64,000 bases of DNA from Paenibacillus lupini (GCF_011761355.1 NZ_JAASRW010000003.1:333188-397187); one strand, 5' to 3'. Shown: positions 1-7,250, counted from the first letter of the stretch. The notes: generated from the sequence alone by a model not told the origin. A program made the numbers and translations.

Positions 1-2
1 CA

Positions 3-96
3 CCCCAAACCCCAAACCCCAAACCCCAAACCCCAAACCCCAAACCCCAAACCCCAAACCCCAAACCCCAAACCCCAAACCCCAAACCCCAAACCC
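3..96. repeat. CCCCAAA heptanucleotide tandem array
   Basis: Thirteen perfect CCCCAAA units and a final CCC are seen. The array begins at the window edge and may extend upstream. The complementary strand is (TTTGGGG)n, which is telomere-like and could form G-quadruplexes. No coding function is visible. A perfect array of this length is also a known source of sequencing or assembly length error. Confidence 0.95.
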
Positions 97-100
97 ATGG

Positions 101-289
101 GCTGTGTTGTATTTTATACAGCACACTTCGCCCTGGAGGCGGGCTTTAGTGCCTCGGCTGTATTTTATACAGTATTATCAGCCCGAACGAGCACGGCAGG
201 TGCTGAGTGTGGCAAATTGACTGTATGAAATGCAACGCAGCACGCGTACGTCACCCGATAGCGGTGATTATACTGCATAAAATGCAGCC
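101..289. repeat. Cluster of four short hairpin repeats (CTGTAT-NNN-ATACAG type)
   Basis: Four related inverted repeats lie at about 101-124, 157-175, 219-240 and 271-289. The second is CTGTAT-TTT-ATACAG and the fourth CTGCAT-AAA-ATGCAG, so the arms change together while the 3-nt loop varies. The third is degenerate. A further copy with a TTTCG centre sits near 13665. No gene was recognised between 1 and 660; the open frames there overlap these repeats and lack convincing ribosome binding sites. Confidence 0.7.
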
Positions 290-458
290 TGGCTGACAAG
301 TTCTTAATGAAATTTGTCAGGAAGACAGATATTTTGGCGGGAGCGGGCATACATTGTAACATTACGCACAGCAATTGCGAGCGGGAGTAGTCACGCTATA
401 TGCATTGCTGCTTCTCGCGTCGAAATAATTGCCGATAGGAATAGGTACTTGGGTACAG

Positions 459-487
459 TTGACAGTGCCATTGAGAATGGTTATCAT
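459..487 (+). promoter_or_regulatory. Sigma-A-like promoter with overlapping imperfect Fur box
   Basis: TTGACA (459-464), a 17-nt spacer and TATCAT (482-487) form a good promoter. Within it, 472-486 reads TGAGAATGGTTATCA, which matches the 7-1-7 Fur box TGATAATNATTATCA with two mismatches. It is oriented toward the small ORF, propeller protein and flavodoxin genes downstream. Confidence 0.55.
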
Positions 488-501
488 GAATATAACGATA
501 C

Positions 502-528
502 TGATAATCATTATCAATAGCATATAAT
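502..528 (+). promoter_or_regulatory. Perfect 7-1-7 Fur box followed by TATAAT
   Basis: Positions 502-516 read TGATAATCATTATCA, a perfect match to the Bacillus-type Fur operator. TATAAT follows at 523-528. A Fur-Fe dimer here would block the promoter when iron is plentiful. The operon downstream includes a flavodoxin, the classic iron-sparing replacement for ferredoxin, which makes iron control plausible. The regulation itself is inferred. Confidence 0.7.
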
Positions 529-667
529 GGAAGTTTGGTCCCAGTGGATAGTCGACAGAGATCAAGAGGACAAACTGGAGCGTTGCTAGACAGCATGCAG
601 CTTGTAACTAATGTAGCAATTACTTATCGGGCAGAGGCCTAGGTGCAGCATAAAGGAGGTTCTGACA

Positions 668-829
668 TTGGGTTTGTTGTATGAAATGGTTGTGAAGAAA
701 AGACAGTCGATGACGCAAAATAAGCCGAACCAAAGTAGAGAACATGAGGAGCGGGTAAGCAGCCCATGGACGGTGAAGTCGATCACGATTCATGCAGCTG
801 ATCAAGAACGGAAAGAACATAATAAGTAA
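668..829 (+). CDS. Small hypothetical protein (53 aa, TTG start)
   Basis: A TTG-started frame of 53 codons lies 6 nt after a strong AAGGAGG at about 654-660. The protein is hydrophilic and charged (KKRQS near residues 10-14, REHEERV near 24-30, ending KEHNK), with no signal peptide or membrane segment. It is the first possible gene behind the two Fur boxes and precedes the propeller protein by 44 nt, so it may be co-transcribed with it. I do not recognise a family. The case rests on the ribosome binding site and position; a leader peptide or chance frame is possible. Confidence 0.4.
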   Translation: MGLLYEMVVKKRQSMTQNKPNQSREHEERVSSPWTVKSITIHAADQERKEHNK

Positions 830-873
830 GCCTAATCGATAAGGCATCACATAGCATTGGAGCTGGTTCAATA

Positions 874-1728
874 ATGAAGGAAAGTCGATTTAACGCTAAC
901 GGGCAGCAGCCGGAGCAAACAGAAGAAGTGATTAATCACGAGGGGAAGCCATGGAACTGGATGCTGTTCCCCTTTTCCTCCGTGCGGGTGGGCCAGGAAT
1001 CCATTCTTGCTGCCTCTGTTGGTTACGGAGTGTATGAGATCAATGAATTTGGAGAGTGGAACAAGCTGGGTGTCGGAATGCCGGAGAATGCCACTGTGAA
1101 CCGGCTCCAGCTGCACAGCGGTGTCCTGCATGCGTGCACGAGCGAAGGGCTGTATGTGTTCGATGAGGAAGAATGGGTAGATACGGGACTAGCTGTCCCT
1201 TGCTCCCAATATCGCCTGCTAGGCGGGACCGGTTATGCGGCGACGGAATACGGGCTATGGGCGGAGATTAGCGGAGAATGGCAAAAGTTCGCCTGTCCGG
1301 AAAAACGGGTGTATGATTTTATGAATTTGCCGCAATACCTAGTTGTTGCTCATGAGAGCGGTATTTCGCTCTATGACCGGTTTATGGATGAATGGGCGGA
1401 GTTCGAACTGAATCGTGCGGTTACAAGCCTATCTGTATTTCGAGGGTACCTAATTGGGGCAAGCGATAAGGGAGAGCTGCTGGTTGGGGATAAAAGAGGC
1501 CGGTTCGACCGAATCCGCTTCAGCGGCAAGTTTATTTTCTCCGTCGTCTCTATTGGTATCGATACTTATGTGTGTACGGATCACGGTTTATTCCGGCTCA
1601 GCCAGATTCAAAGTCATTTCTCGCTGCTCTCGGTTAAGCTTGGAGTTCCTGTGACGGATGTAGAGCTTCATGATGGAAGGCTGTATATGGCGACCTTATT
1701 TCAAGGCATTCAATATTTAGATATTTAA
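874..1728 (+). CDS. Beta-propeller-like repeat protein, hypothetical
   Basis: This 284-residue protein has no signal peptide or membrane helix, so it is predicted to be cytosolic. Its sequence is a run of roughly 40-residue units with the pattern 'g.g.y....G.W', for example GYGVYEINEFGEW, SEGLYVFDEEEWVD, EYGLWAEISGEW and DHGLFRL. This suggests a six- or seven-bladed propeller like those in two-component-regulator propellers. No catalytic motif was found. It lies between the Fur boxes and a flavodoxin gene starting 37 nt after its stop, so it is probably in the same iron-controlled transcript. A role as a scaffold or partner of the flavodoxin is only a guess. Confidence 0.65.
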   Translation: MKESRFNANGQQPEQTEEVINHEGKPWNWMLFPFSSVRVGQESILAASVGYGVYEINEFGEWNKLGVGMPENATVNRLQLHSGVLHACTSEGLYVFDEEEWVDTGLAVPCSQYRLLGGTGYAATEYGLWAEISGEWQKFACPEKRVYDFMNLPQYLVVAHESGISLYDRFMDEWAEFELNRAVTSLSVFRGYLIGASDKGELLVGDKRGRFDRIRFSGKFIFSVVSIGIDTYVCTDHGLFRLSQIQSHFSLLSVKLGVPVTDVELHDGRLYMATLFQGIQYLDI

Positions 1729-1765
1729 ATTACTTTCTTACAGGGGAAATAGGAGGTACGGGAGA

Positions 1766-2218
1766 TTGGCGAAAGTCATTGTACTTTATGCAAGTATGAC
1801 GGGGAACACCGAAGAGATGGCAGGTGCGGTTGCCGTTGGGGCAAGAGAAGCAGGGGCTGAAGTTGTCCTGCGGGATGTTTTTGACGCGACAGCTTCTGAG
1901 CTTGTAAAATATGACGGCATTGCCATTGGAGCCTATACCTGGGGAGACGGCGAATTGCCTGATGAATTCCTTGATGTCTATGAAGCGATGGGCGCTCTTG
2001 ATCTAAGCGGGCGAAAGGCTGCTGTATTTGGCTCAGGAGACTCATCCTACCCGATCTTTTGCGGAGCGGTTGATACGATTGAGGAGAAGCTGAAGGAGCT
2101 GGGCGCGGAATTAGTAGCGGAGGGCGTGAAGGTAGAGTTCACCCCGTCGAAGGAAGAGTTGACGAAATGCCAAGCGGCTGGGCGACTGGTTGCAGGCGCT
2201 GTGCCGGCGTTGAATTAG
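1766..2218 (+). CDS. Flavodoxin (short-chain type)
   Basis: Flavodoxin is a cytosolic FMN electron carrier that replaces ferredoxin in low iron. The 150-residue length is normal for the family. Residues 9-14 (SMTGNT) are the FMN phosphate-binding loop. The isoalloxazine loops are visible as the YTWGDGELPDEF stretch and the GSGDSSYPIFCGAVD stretch. Translation starts at TTG 1766 behind AGGAGG at 1751-1756. Its position downstream of two Fur-type boxes fits iron-starvation induction, though the transcript link is inferred. Family assignment is confident; the partner enzymes are unknown. Confidence 0.93.
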   Translation: MAKVIVLYASMTGNTEEMAGAVAVGAREAGAEVVLRDVFDATASELVKYDGIAIGAYTWGDGELPDEFLDVYEAMGALDLSGRKAAVFGSGDSSYPIFCGAVDTIEEKLKELGAELVAEGVKVEFTPSKEELTKCQAAGRLVAGAVPALN

Positions 2219-2243
2219 ATCCATCTGGAAGAGGTGACCGGCT

Positions 2244-3023
2244 ATTAGCGCGATAGCAAAAGGAACGATCATCGAGGATTATAAGCTGGAAGAGTTATTA
2301 AAATGCCCTTACCGATACATAAAACGGCAGGGTGCCGTACCGTCAATGAAGACGGAAGTGAACTGGATGCAGCTTTCTCAGCTTGCCGTCAGCCATGTGG
2401 TGAATGCTTTTTATTCGACGCCAGAGATGGAGCGGCCCTGGTTCTCCATCCCCGCAACTCTGGAGCGCTGGTGGACGAACAAAATATCCAAGTTTGAGTC
2501 GGAAGAGCATTATTGGTCAATTAAGCAGCGCCTTCTCGATGGCCTTCATTTATTATTAATGGAAAATAAGAGCGACTCCCCCCTTATCCTGTTCGAACAG
2601 CATCAAGTATTCGTGCAGGAGCTTCAGGTGGAGCTGATGCACATTTTGCAGCTTGTGCTTAGAACTGAGGATGGAGAACCGTCTGATTATATGGTGCGCA
2701 AATATATCGTCGATGAGGACGAGGATATGATTGCCTTGTTTCAGCATTTGACGACTGTTTTTTGCGCGAGTGCATTTGGCAGGCTGCCTATGCAAATCGA
2801 GGTGTTGTCTGTACTAAGCGGCAATAGGCTCGTGACGAATCCATCGTCAGAATCGCTCCAAGGATCAATTGATTACATGAAGCTTGTTACAAGCTTAATG
2901 CCTGAGGTGGCTTCGGAGCCGATGCAAATTCGTAAAACACAAGGATCGGCAGAATGCCGCCGCTGTCCGTTTTTGGAAGAATGCATAAGGCCGGCAGAGA
3001 CAGCTGAAGCCGTTATGATGTAA
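2244..3023 (+). CDS. Cas4/AddB-like four-cysteine protein, likely degenerate PD-(D/E)XK nuclease fold; ATT start
   Basis: The frame opens after a TGA at 2235-2237 and has no ATG, GTG or TTG before Met 2346. That start would remove the conserved-looking LEELLKCPYRY segment. An ATT at 2244 sits 6 nt after GAGGTGA, so I take ATT as the start (259 aa). Cys21 in KCPYRY and Cys238, Cys241, Cys247 (CRRCPFLEEC) form the one-plus-three cysteine pattern of the [4Fe-4S] cluster in Cas4 and AddB-type nucleases. A DYMVRKY segment may be the remnant of the (D/E)xK site; the aspartate motif is unclear, so activity is doubtful. No cas or add genes are nearby. It follows flavodoxin by 25 nt and ends in a terminator. 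Confidence 0.6.
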   Translation: MSAIAKGTIIEDYKLEELLKCPYRYIKRQGAVPSMKTEVNWMQLSQLAVSHVVNAFYSTPEMERPWFSIPATLERWWTNKISKFESEEHYWSIKQRLLDGLHLLLMENKSDSPLILFEQHQVFVQELQVELMHILQLVLRTEDGEPSDYMVRKYIVDEDEDMIALFQHLTTVFCASAFGRLPMQIEVLSVLSGNRLVTNPSSESLQGSIDYMKLVTSLMPEVASEPMQIRKTQGSAECRRCPFLEECIRPAETAEAVMM

Positions 3024-3028
3024 AAGAT

Positions 3029-3070
3029 AATAGCCTTGCTCTTCTAATAGAGGAGCAGGGCTATTTTTTT
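3029..3070 (+). terminator. Intrinsic terminator after the Cas4/AddB-like gene
   Basis: A 13-bp stem (AATAGCCTTGCTC paired with GAGCAGGGCTATT) is followed by a T run. It closes the flavodoxin-containing transcript. Confidence 0.9.
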
Positions 3071-3212
3071 CATAGAATGACAGGGATGAGGAGACTTCTT
3101 GCGCATCTGTCGAATATTGTAGACAAATAGGGTTGATTTATGTAACATGGCAATAGCCTTAAGGATTTTTTGCATACATACACACACAACTAGACAACGA
3201 GGAGAGGTTTTT

Positions 3213-4064
3213 GTGTCGGAGGAATTGCTGCTGACTTTTCGGTCGCCGCCGCTGCCGTTTTTCATAGAGTCAAATAGAAGAACCTATCACGCGGGGGAGG
3301 AGCATCCGAACCGGACGAATCTAGGCGTGTTTGATCTGTTATTTGTCCAGCAGGGGTCGCTTTATATCGCGGAGGAGGACAAACGGTGGACGCTTAATGC
3401 GGGGGATGTGCTCATTCTTCGGCCAGACCGCTGGCATCATTCCTATAAGCCCTGCCAAGAGGATACAGTGTTTGACTGGGTACATTTTCAGACCGTTGGG
3501 GCCTGGGAGGAAACCGAAGGAAGTCAGCAAGGCTCGCTGCGCGGAGATTATTACACCTATGCCATCCGCCTGCCGAAAAAAATGCATTTATCGTTCCCGG
3601 ACGAAGCGAAGCTTCTGTTCTCCCAGCTGCATGAAGCAGCGCAAAGCTCTTCGCATGGCGCTTTCTGGGAGCGTCAGCAGCGTTTTCTTCACTTGCTGCA
3701 GATGCTTGATGAGGGCTGGCGTTCGGATGCGGCAAAAGCTGGCGTCTCCGTTGCGGAGCGGGCTGCCGCTTATTTGAAAATGAACTATCGAAGTATCATT
3801 ACGAATACGATGCTGAGCGAAGCGCTTCAGCTTCATACCAATTATATAACCCGTTGTATGACGGAGGTATTTGGCTGTACGCCGCAGCAATATTTGCTGT
3901 ATTACCGTTTAGACCAAGCGAAGCTTCTGCTGATCAAGACAGATTGGCCAATCGCAAGGGTGGCAGAGGAGACCGGATTCAGGCAGACGCCGCATTTTTC
4001 AAGACTTTTTGCTGCTCAGACCGGCATGCCGCCGCTTAAATTCCGCAAACGTTTTACGAATTAA
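3213..4064 (+). CDS. AraC-family transcriptional regulator
   Basis: GTG 3213 follows GAGGAGAGG with good spacing and is preferred over an upstream ATG at 3147 that lacks a ribosome binding site; this gives 283 aa. The N-terminal half is a cupin sensor domain (LYIAEEDKRWTLNAGDVLILRPDRWH is typical of AraC arm domains). The C-terminal 100 residues carry two helix-turn-helix units, with IARVAEETGFRQTPHFSRLFA in the second. It should bind DNA in response to a small ligand, probably a sugar-like molecule. The target is unknown because the neighbours are not a transport or catabolic operon. Confidence 0.85.
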   Translation: MSEELLLTFRSPPLPFFIESNRRTYHAGEEHPNRTNLGVFDLLFVQQGSLYIAEEDKRWTLNAGDVLILRPDRWHHSYKPCQEDTVFDWVHFQTVGAWEETEGSQQGSLRGDYYTYAIRLPKKMHLSFPDEAKLLFSQLHEAAQSSSHGAFWERQQRFLHLLQMLDEGWRSDAAKAGVSVAERAAAYLKMNYRSIITNTMLSEALQLHTNYITRCMTEVFGCTPQQYLLYYRLDQAKLLLIKTDWPIARVAEETGFRQTPHFSRLFAAQTGMPPLKFRKRFTN

Positions 4065-4134
4065 TGGGATATTAACGCATAATCGACCTGTGCTTAAGCA
4101 AATACTGGGTAAAAAGCACAGGGGGTTATATTGC

Positions 4135-4806
4135 ATGATAGAACGTTATTCCATTACAGCAGATGTTGGAGATATGATTGAGTCTTTTAAGGTGGAACAG
4201 TTAATTAACTGTTATACGAACCGATTTAATGTGGCACCGACCCAAACGGTGTCGATCGTAATGACGGATCGCTGGGGTCTGCGCACGATGCATGATGCAA
4301 GATGGGGACTATTCCCGTTCTGGGCAAAAGATTCGGTGAATGCGGACAGCTCGATGCTGTCGAACAAGCCTTTCTTCGAGCGGATGCTTCGGAAGCAAAG
4401 ATGTGTTGTCCCTTGCAGCGGCTTCTTCGGCTGGCAGAAGGGCCAGAAAGAAAAGGATTCCCGTGCGATGCATATCGTCGTGCCGAATCAGGGATTGTTT
4501 GGTATCGCAGGCTTCTTCGACGTATGGCGGAATTACAGCGGACAAGAGGTGCGCGCTTTTACGATGATTACGGCGCCGGCTTCGGGGACGATGTCGCAAT
4601 GGCAGCCTAACGTGCCGATTATTATGGACGAAGAGGGCATTGAGGACTGGCTCAATCCACGTATTTCGGATTTCCGCTCGCTGCGCAAGCATCTTGAGCC
4701 GATGGACAGCTACCGGATGCGGGCTTATCCGGTGACGAACGCGGTTGGCGATGAGGCTTATGAGTCGCCGGATTGTATCCGGGAGATTCGTCCGGATTTT
4801 GCCTGA
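4135..4806 (+). CDS. SRAP (HMCES/YedK)-family protein lacking all catalytic residues
   Basis: SRAP proteins cap abasic sites in single-stranded DNA through Cys2, assisted by a Glu and a His. This 223-residue protein clearly has the fold: RFNVAPTQ at 30-37, RWGLFPFWAK at 56-65, CSGFFGWQK at 94-102 and YPVTNAVGD near the C-terminus. However, it begins MIERYSI instead of MCGRF, so Cys2 is absent. The Glu of GF(Y/F)EW is Gly99, the His of I-H-D-R-x-P is Gln157, and NAR is changed to SNK. ATG 4135 has AGGGGGTT upstream, and no alternative start would supply a Cys at position 2. It is probably a non-catalytic DNA-binding or regulatory paralogue. The family is certain; the role is unknown. Confidence 0.88.
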   Translation: MIERYSITADVGDMIESFKVEQLINCYTNRFNVAPTQTVSIVMTDRWGLRTMHDARWGLFPFWAKDSVNADSSMLSNKPFFERMLRKQRCVVPCSGFFGWQKGQKEKDSRAMHIVVPNQGLFGIAGFFDVWRNYSGQEVRAFTMITAPASGTMSQWQPNVPIIMDEEGIEDWLNPRISDFRSLRKHLEPMDSYRMRAYPVTNAVGDEAYESPDCIREIRPDFA

Positions 4807-4812
4807 ATGATG

Positions 4813-4849
4813 AAAAGGCGCGTTCCCTGGGGGGACGCGCCTTTTTTTT
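4813..4849 (+). terminator. Intrinsic terminator after the SRAP gene
   Basis: AAGGCGCGTTCC pairs with GGGGACGCGCCTT around a short loop, followed by eight T. Confidence 0.92.
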
Positions 4850-4865
4850 GTTGGTGGAGCAGGTT

Positions 4866-5050
4866 AGTTGGGCTAGCTAGGACATCGGAATGGGCTGAGT
4901 AGGCGGTTAATCAGGGCGTATGACTAGCCCGTCGGACTGGGCAGGGTAGGCGGTTAACCAGGTTGTCTGACTAGCCCATCGGACTGGTCTGAGTAGGCAG
5001 TAACCAGGCCGTCTGACTAGCCCATAGCCCATCGGACTGGTCTGGGTAGG
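4866..5050. repeat. Degenerate tandem repeat of about 47 bp, four copies
   Basis: Units containing CTAGCCCATCGGACTGG...GAGTAGGCGGTTAACCAGG recur with a period of 46-47 bp; gactagccc starts at 4922, 4969 and 5015. The region lies between the SRAP terminator and the 3' end of the convergent etfA gene. No coding frame is convincing. Confidence 0.75.
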
Positions 5051-5235
5051 CTAACGAATCCTGGTATCGTTATTTACCCATTTGGGGCAGCTTTTGGAAT
5101 CTAACGAATCCTCATATCGCTATTTGGTGATTTAGGTGAATCTGGTGGGCATTATCACGAAAATAGCATTATTACGATTCGTTAGAATTCCGCGAGCGGC
5201 GTTTGGGGCGGAATAAGCGACTGAGGATTCGTTAG
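5051..5235. repeat. Nested inverted repeats built on CTAACGAATC
   Basis: CTAACGAATC arms at 5051-5075 and 5101-5125 face inverted copies ending GATTCGTTAG at 5161-5185 and 5211-5235. The arms extend to GCTATTT / AAATAGC in the inner pair. The whole segment is therefore an imperfect nested palindrome, and an RNA of it could fold into a long hairpin. It may be a dispersed, MITE-like genomic repeat; no transposase is present. Confidence 0.7.
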
Positions 5236-5243
5236 AGTTGGGC

Positions 5244-5315
5244 GATTAACTTGTAGAATGATTAACTGACAGAGTGATTAACTTGATGGATGATTAACTT
5301 ACAGAATGATTAACC
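5244..5315. repeat. 16-bp tandem repeat with GATTAAC core, overlapping the etfA stop
   Basis: The heptamer GATTAAC recurs exactly every 16 bp at 5244, 5260, 5276, 5292 and 5308, with variable 9-nt spacers. The last unit contains the stop codon of etfA on the minus strand (5310-5312). Confidence 0.85.
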
Positions 5316-6290
5316 AGATTGCGTTCTGCGGAACTCATCTGTTAATAATGGAACAACCTCGAATAGATCCCCGACGATGCCATAATCAGCGACGCTGAAG
5401 ATGGGAGCGTCGGGGTCTTTGTTTATAGCGATAATTACGCGCGATTGGCTCATGCCGGCCAAATGCTGGATCGCGCCGCTGATGCCGCAGGCGATATAGA
5501 GCTGCGGCGTAACGACCTTGCCGGTCTGCCCGATCTGCAGGGCATAACCGCAATAGCCGGCATCGCAGGCGCCGCGCGAGGCGCCAACTGCGCCGCCGAG
5601 CTGGCCCGCTAGCTCTTGCAGCGGCTCGAAGCCCGCTGCACTGCGCACGCCTCTGCCGCCGGAGATGACCACGTCGGCTTCGGCGAGATCGATCTGACCG
5701 CCAGCGCGGCGCACAAGCGAGCGCACGGCGGTCAGGAGCGGCGGCACCGTGAATGGCAGCGCCTGCACGGTGCCTTGGGCTTCGCCAGCCGTGGTCTCGG
5801 CCGGCTCGAAATTGTTCGGCCGGATCGTGACGACCCACGGCTGGCCCGGGGTGAAGCTGCGCCGCTCGAACGCCTTGCCAGCGTAGATCGGCCGCGTGAA
5901 TACGCCATCAGTTTCATCGATGGCGGTCACGTCAGCGACGTGGCCGGCGCCGCAAGCCGCGGCCACGCGGGGCGCGAGTTCGCGCCCCATAGCGGTATGG
6001 CCGAGCAGCAGCGCGTCCGGCCGTACCGCCTCCATCGCTGCGCGCAAGGCGGCGATGTACGCCTCGGGCGCGAAGGCGCGAAGGGCCGGGTCGTCCGCGA
6101 CATGGACGACGTCCGCCCCTCGCGCAGCCAGCTCGGCCGCTTCATCGGCCGCGCCGCCGGCTGTGGCGAGGACGGCATGCACCGAGCCGTCTCCGCCTGC
6201 GAGGCGCCGGGCTGCGCCAAGCGCCTCAAGCGCCACACGGCGCAGCTTGCCGTCCCGGCTCTCGGCGAAGACGAGTATTGTTCTTCCCAT
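5310..6290 (-). CDS. etfA: Electron transfer flavoprotein alpha subunit
   Basis: EtfA carries the FAD that receives electrons from acyl-CoA dehydrogenases and passes them to the membrane ETF:quinone oxidoreductase. The 326-residue length is typical. The C-terminal FAD domain is clear: SGGRGV near residue 210, the SRGACDAGY stretch, GQTGKVVTPQLYIACGISGAIQH, and the final INKDPDAPIFSVADYGIVGD motif. ATG 6290 follows AAAGGAGG. The gene is strikingly alanine-rich and GC-rich compared with its surroundings. Its partner etfB lies upstream on the same strand but is separated by about 1 kb of palindromes, whereas etfBA pairs are usually adjacent. Function is confident. Confidence 0.96.
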   Translation of the reverse strand: MGRTILVFAESRDGKLRRVALEALGAARRLAGGDGSVHAVLATAGGAADEAAELAARGADVVHVADDPALRAFAPEAYIAALRAAMEAVRPDALLLGHTAMGRELAPRVAAACGAGHVADVTAIDETDGVFTRPIYAGKAFERRSFTPGQPWVVTIRPNNFEPAETTAGEAQGTVQALPFTVPPLLTAVRSLVRRAGGQIDLAEADVVISGGRGVRSAAGFEPLQELAGQLGGAVGASRGACDAGYCGYALQIGQTGKVVTPQLYIACGISGAIQHLAGMSQSRVIIAINKDPDAPIFSVADYGIVGDLFEVVPLLTDEFRRTQSG

Positions 6291-6388
6291 TCGTAATTCC
6301 TCCTTTGTTGCAGTTATAACTGCAGCTTCACTCAGAACTCAAACGTTGCTAAAGTAACCTTTTATTTAGTCACTTGTCTTCATGGGAG

Positions 6389-6589
6389 GATAAGACCCTG
6401 CGAGGGTCTTATTGCCTCAGATCGGGTAGTCATTGTGTTGAATAAGACCCTCATAGGGTCTTATATCATTAGTTTCTTCTAGTATTCGATGTATTCTCGG
6501 CTGTAAGGTCGAGATAAGACCCCGACAGGGTCTTATCTGAGTGGAACCAGTAGAAGAATGGGGCAATAAGACCCTGACAGGGTCTTATC
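6389..6589. repeat. Four palindromes of the AATAAGACCCT...AGGGTCTTATT family
   Basis: Hairpins at about 6389-6412, 6441-6465, 6511-6539 and 6564-6589 share arms (G/A)ATAAGACCCT and AGGGTCTTAT(T/C) around 3-4 nt centres (GCG, CAT, GAC, GAC). The spacers between them are unrelated. They lie in the etfB-etfA gap and the same family reappears at 14140-14540. No gene is seen between 6291 and 7337. Confidence 0.9.
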
Positions 6590-6644
6590 ACTATCTCTGG
6601 CATTGCACGGAGGGACGCTTGACTAGTAGCCTGTGTCCGCGAGG

Positions 6645-7250
6645 TTAAGGTCCTTCAGGGTACCCGAATAAACGTGACGAGAGCCATGTTAAGGTCCCTA
6701 AGGGACCTTAACCATTGCCACAGCAGCAATATTACCGCCAAAGTGATTTGTTCACCCGAGCATAGGGTCCTTCAGGGACCTTAACTAGCTGAAAAAGCGT
6801 TGCACGAGCCATGTTAAGGTCCCTAAGGGACCTTAACCATTGCCACAGCAGCAATATTACCGCCAAAGTGATCTGTTCACGCGAACATAGGGTCCTTCAG
6901 GGACCTTAACTAGCTGAAAAAACGTTGCGCGAGCCACGTTAAGGTCCCTAAGGGACCTTAACCATTGCCACAGCAGCAATATTACCGCCAAAGTGGTCTG
7001 TTCACCCGAGCATAGGGTCCTTCAGGGACCTTAACTAGCTGAAAAAGCGTTGCGTGAGCCGCGTTAAGGCCCCTTAGGGACCTTAACCATTGCCACAGCA
7101 GCAATATTACCGCCAAAGTGGTCTGTTTACGCGATCATAGGGTCCTTCAGGGATCTTAACTAGCTGAAAAAGCATTGCGCGAGCCATGGTAAGGTCCCTA
7201 AGGGACCTTACCCATTGCCACAGCAGCAATGTTGTCGCCCAAATGGTCTT
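6645..7250. repeat. 125-bp direct repeat, five units, each with two palindromes
   Basis: Units start at 6688, 6813, 6938, 7063 and 7188, exactly 125 bp apart. Each begins with a near-perfect palindrome (arm GTTAAGGTCCCT, one-base centre, complementary arm). A constant spacer with CCACAGCAGCAATATTACCGCC follows in 20-nt-scale blocks, then a second imperfect palindrome (GGGTCCTTCAGGGACC), then AACTAGCTGAAAAAGCGTTGC. Units differ by a few bases, some changing both arms. A degenerate half-unit precedes the array near 6640. It sits between etfB and etfA. Confidence 0.95.

Noticed and set aside
1..96. True chromosome end (linear replicon telomere)
   Set aside because: The array is at the window edge only by the way the window was cut, as far as can be told; bacterial linear ends use hairpins or terminal proteins rather than short G-rich repeats.
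165..596. Overlapping frames of 66-69 codons on both strands near the window start
   Set aside because: They run through hairpin repeats and Fur boxes, lack ribosome binding sites and show no protein-like composition.
5616..6357. Long plus-strand ORFs antisense to etfA (up to 226 codons)
   Set aside because: They are GC-rich shadow frames of etfA, with Ser/Arg-rich nonsense composition. The same holds for frames opposite etfB.
6645..7250. CRISPR array
   Set aside because: The spacing is regular, but the 125-bp unit repeats the spacer as well as the palindrome, and no cas genes are nearby. The Cas4-like gene at 2244 is an orphan.
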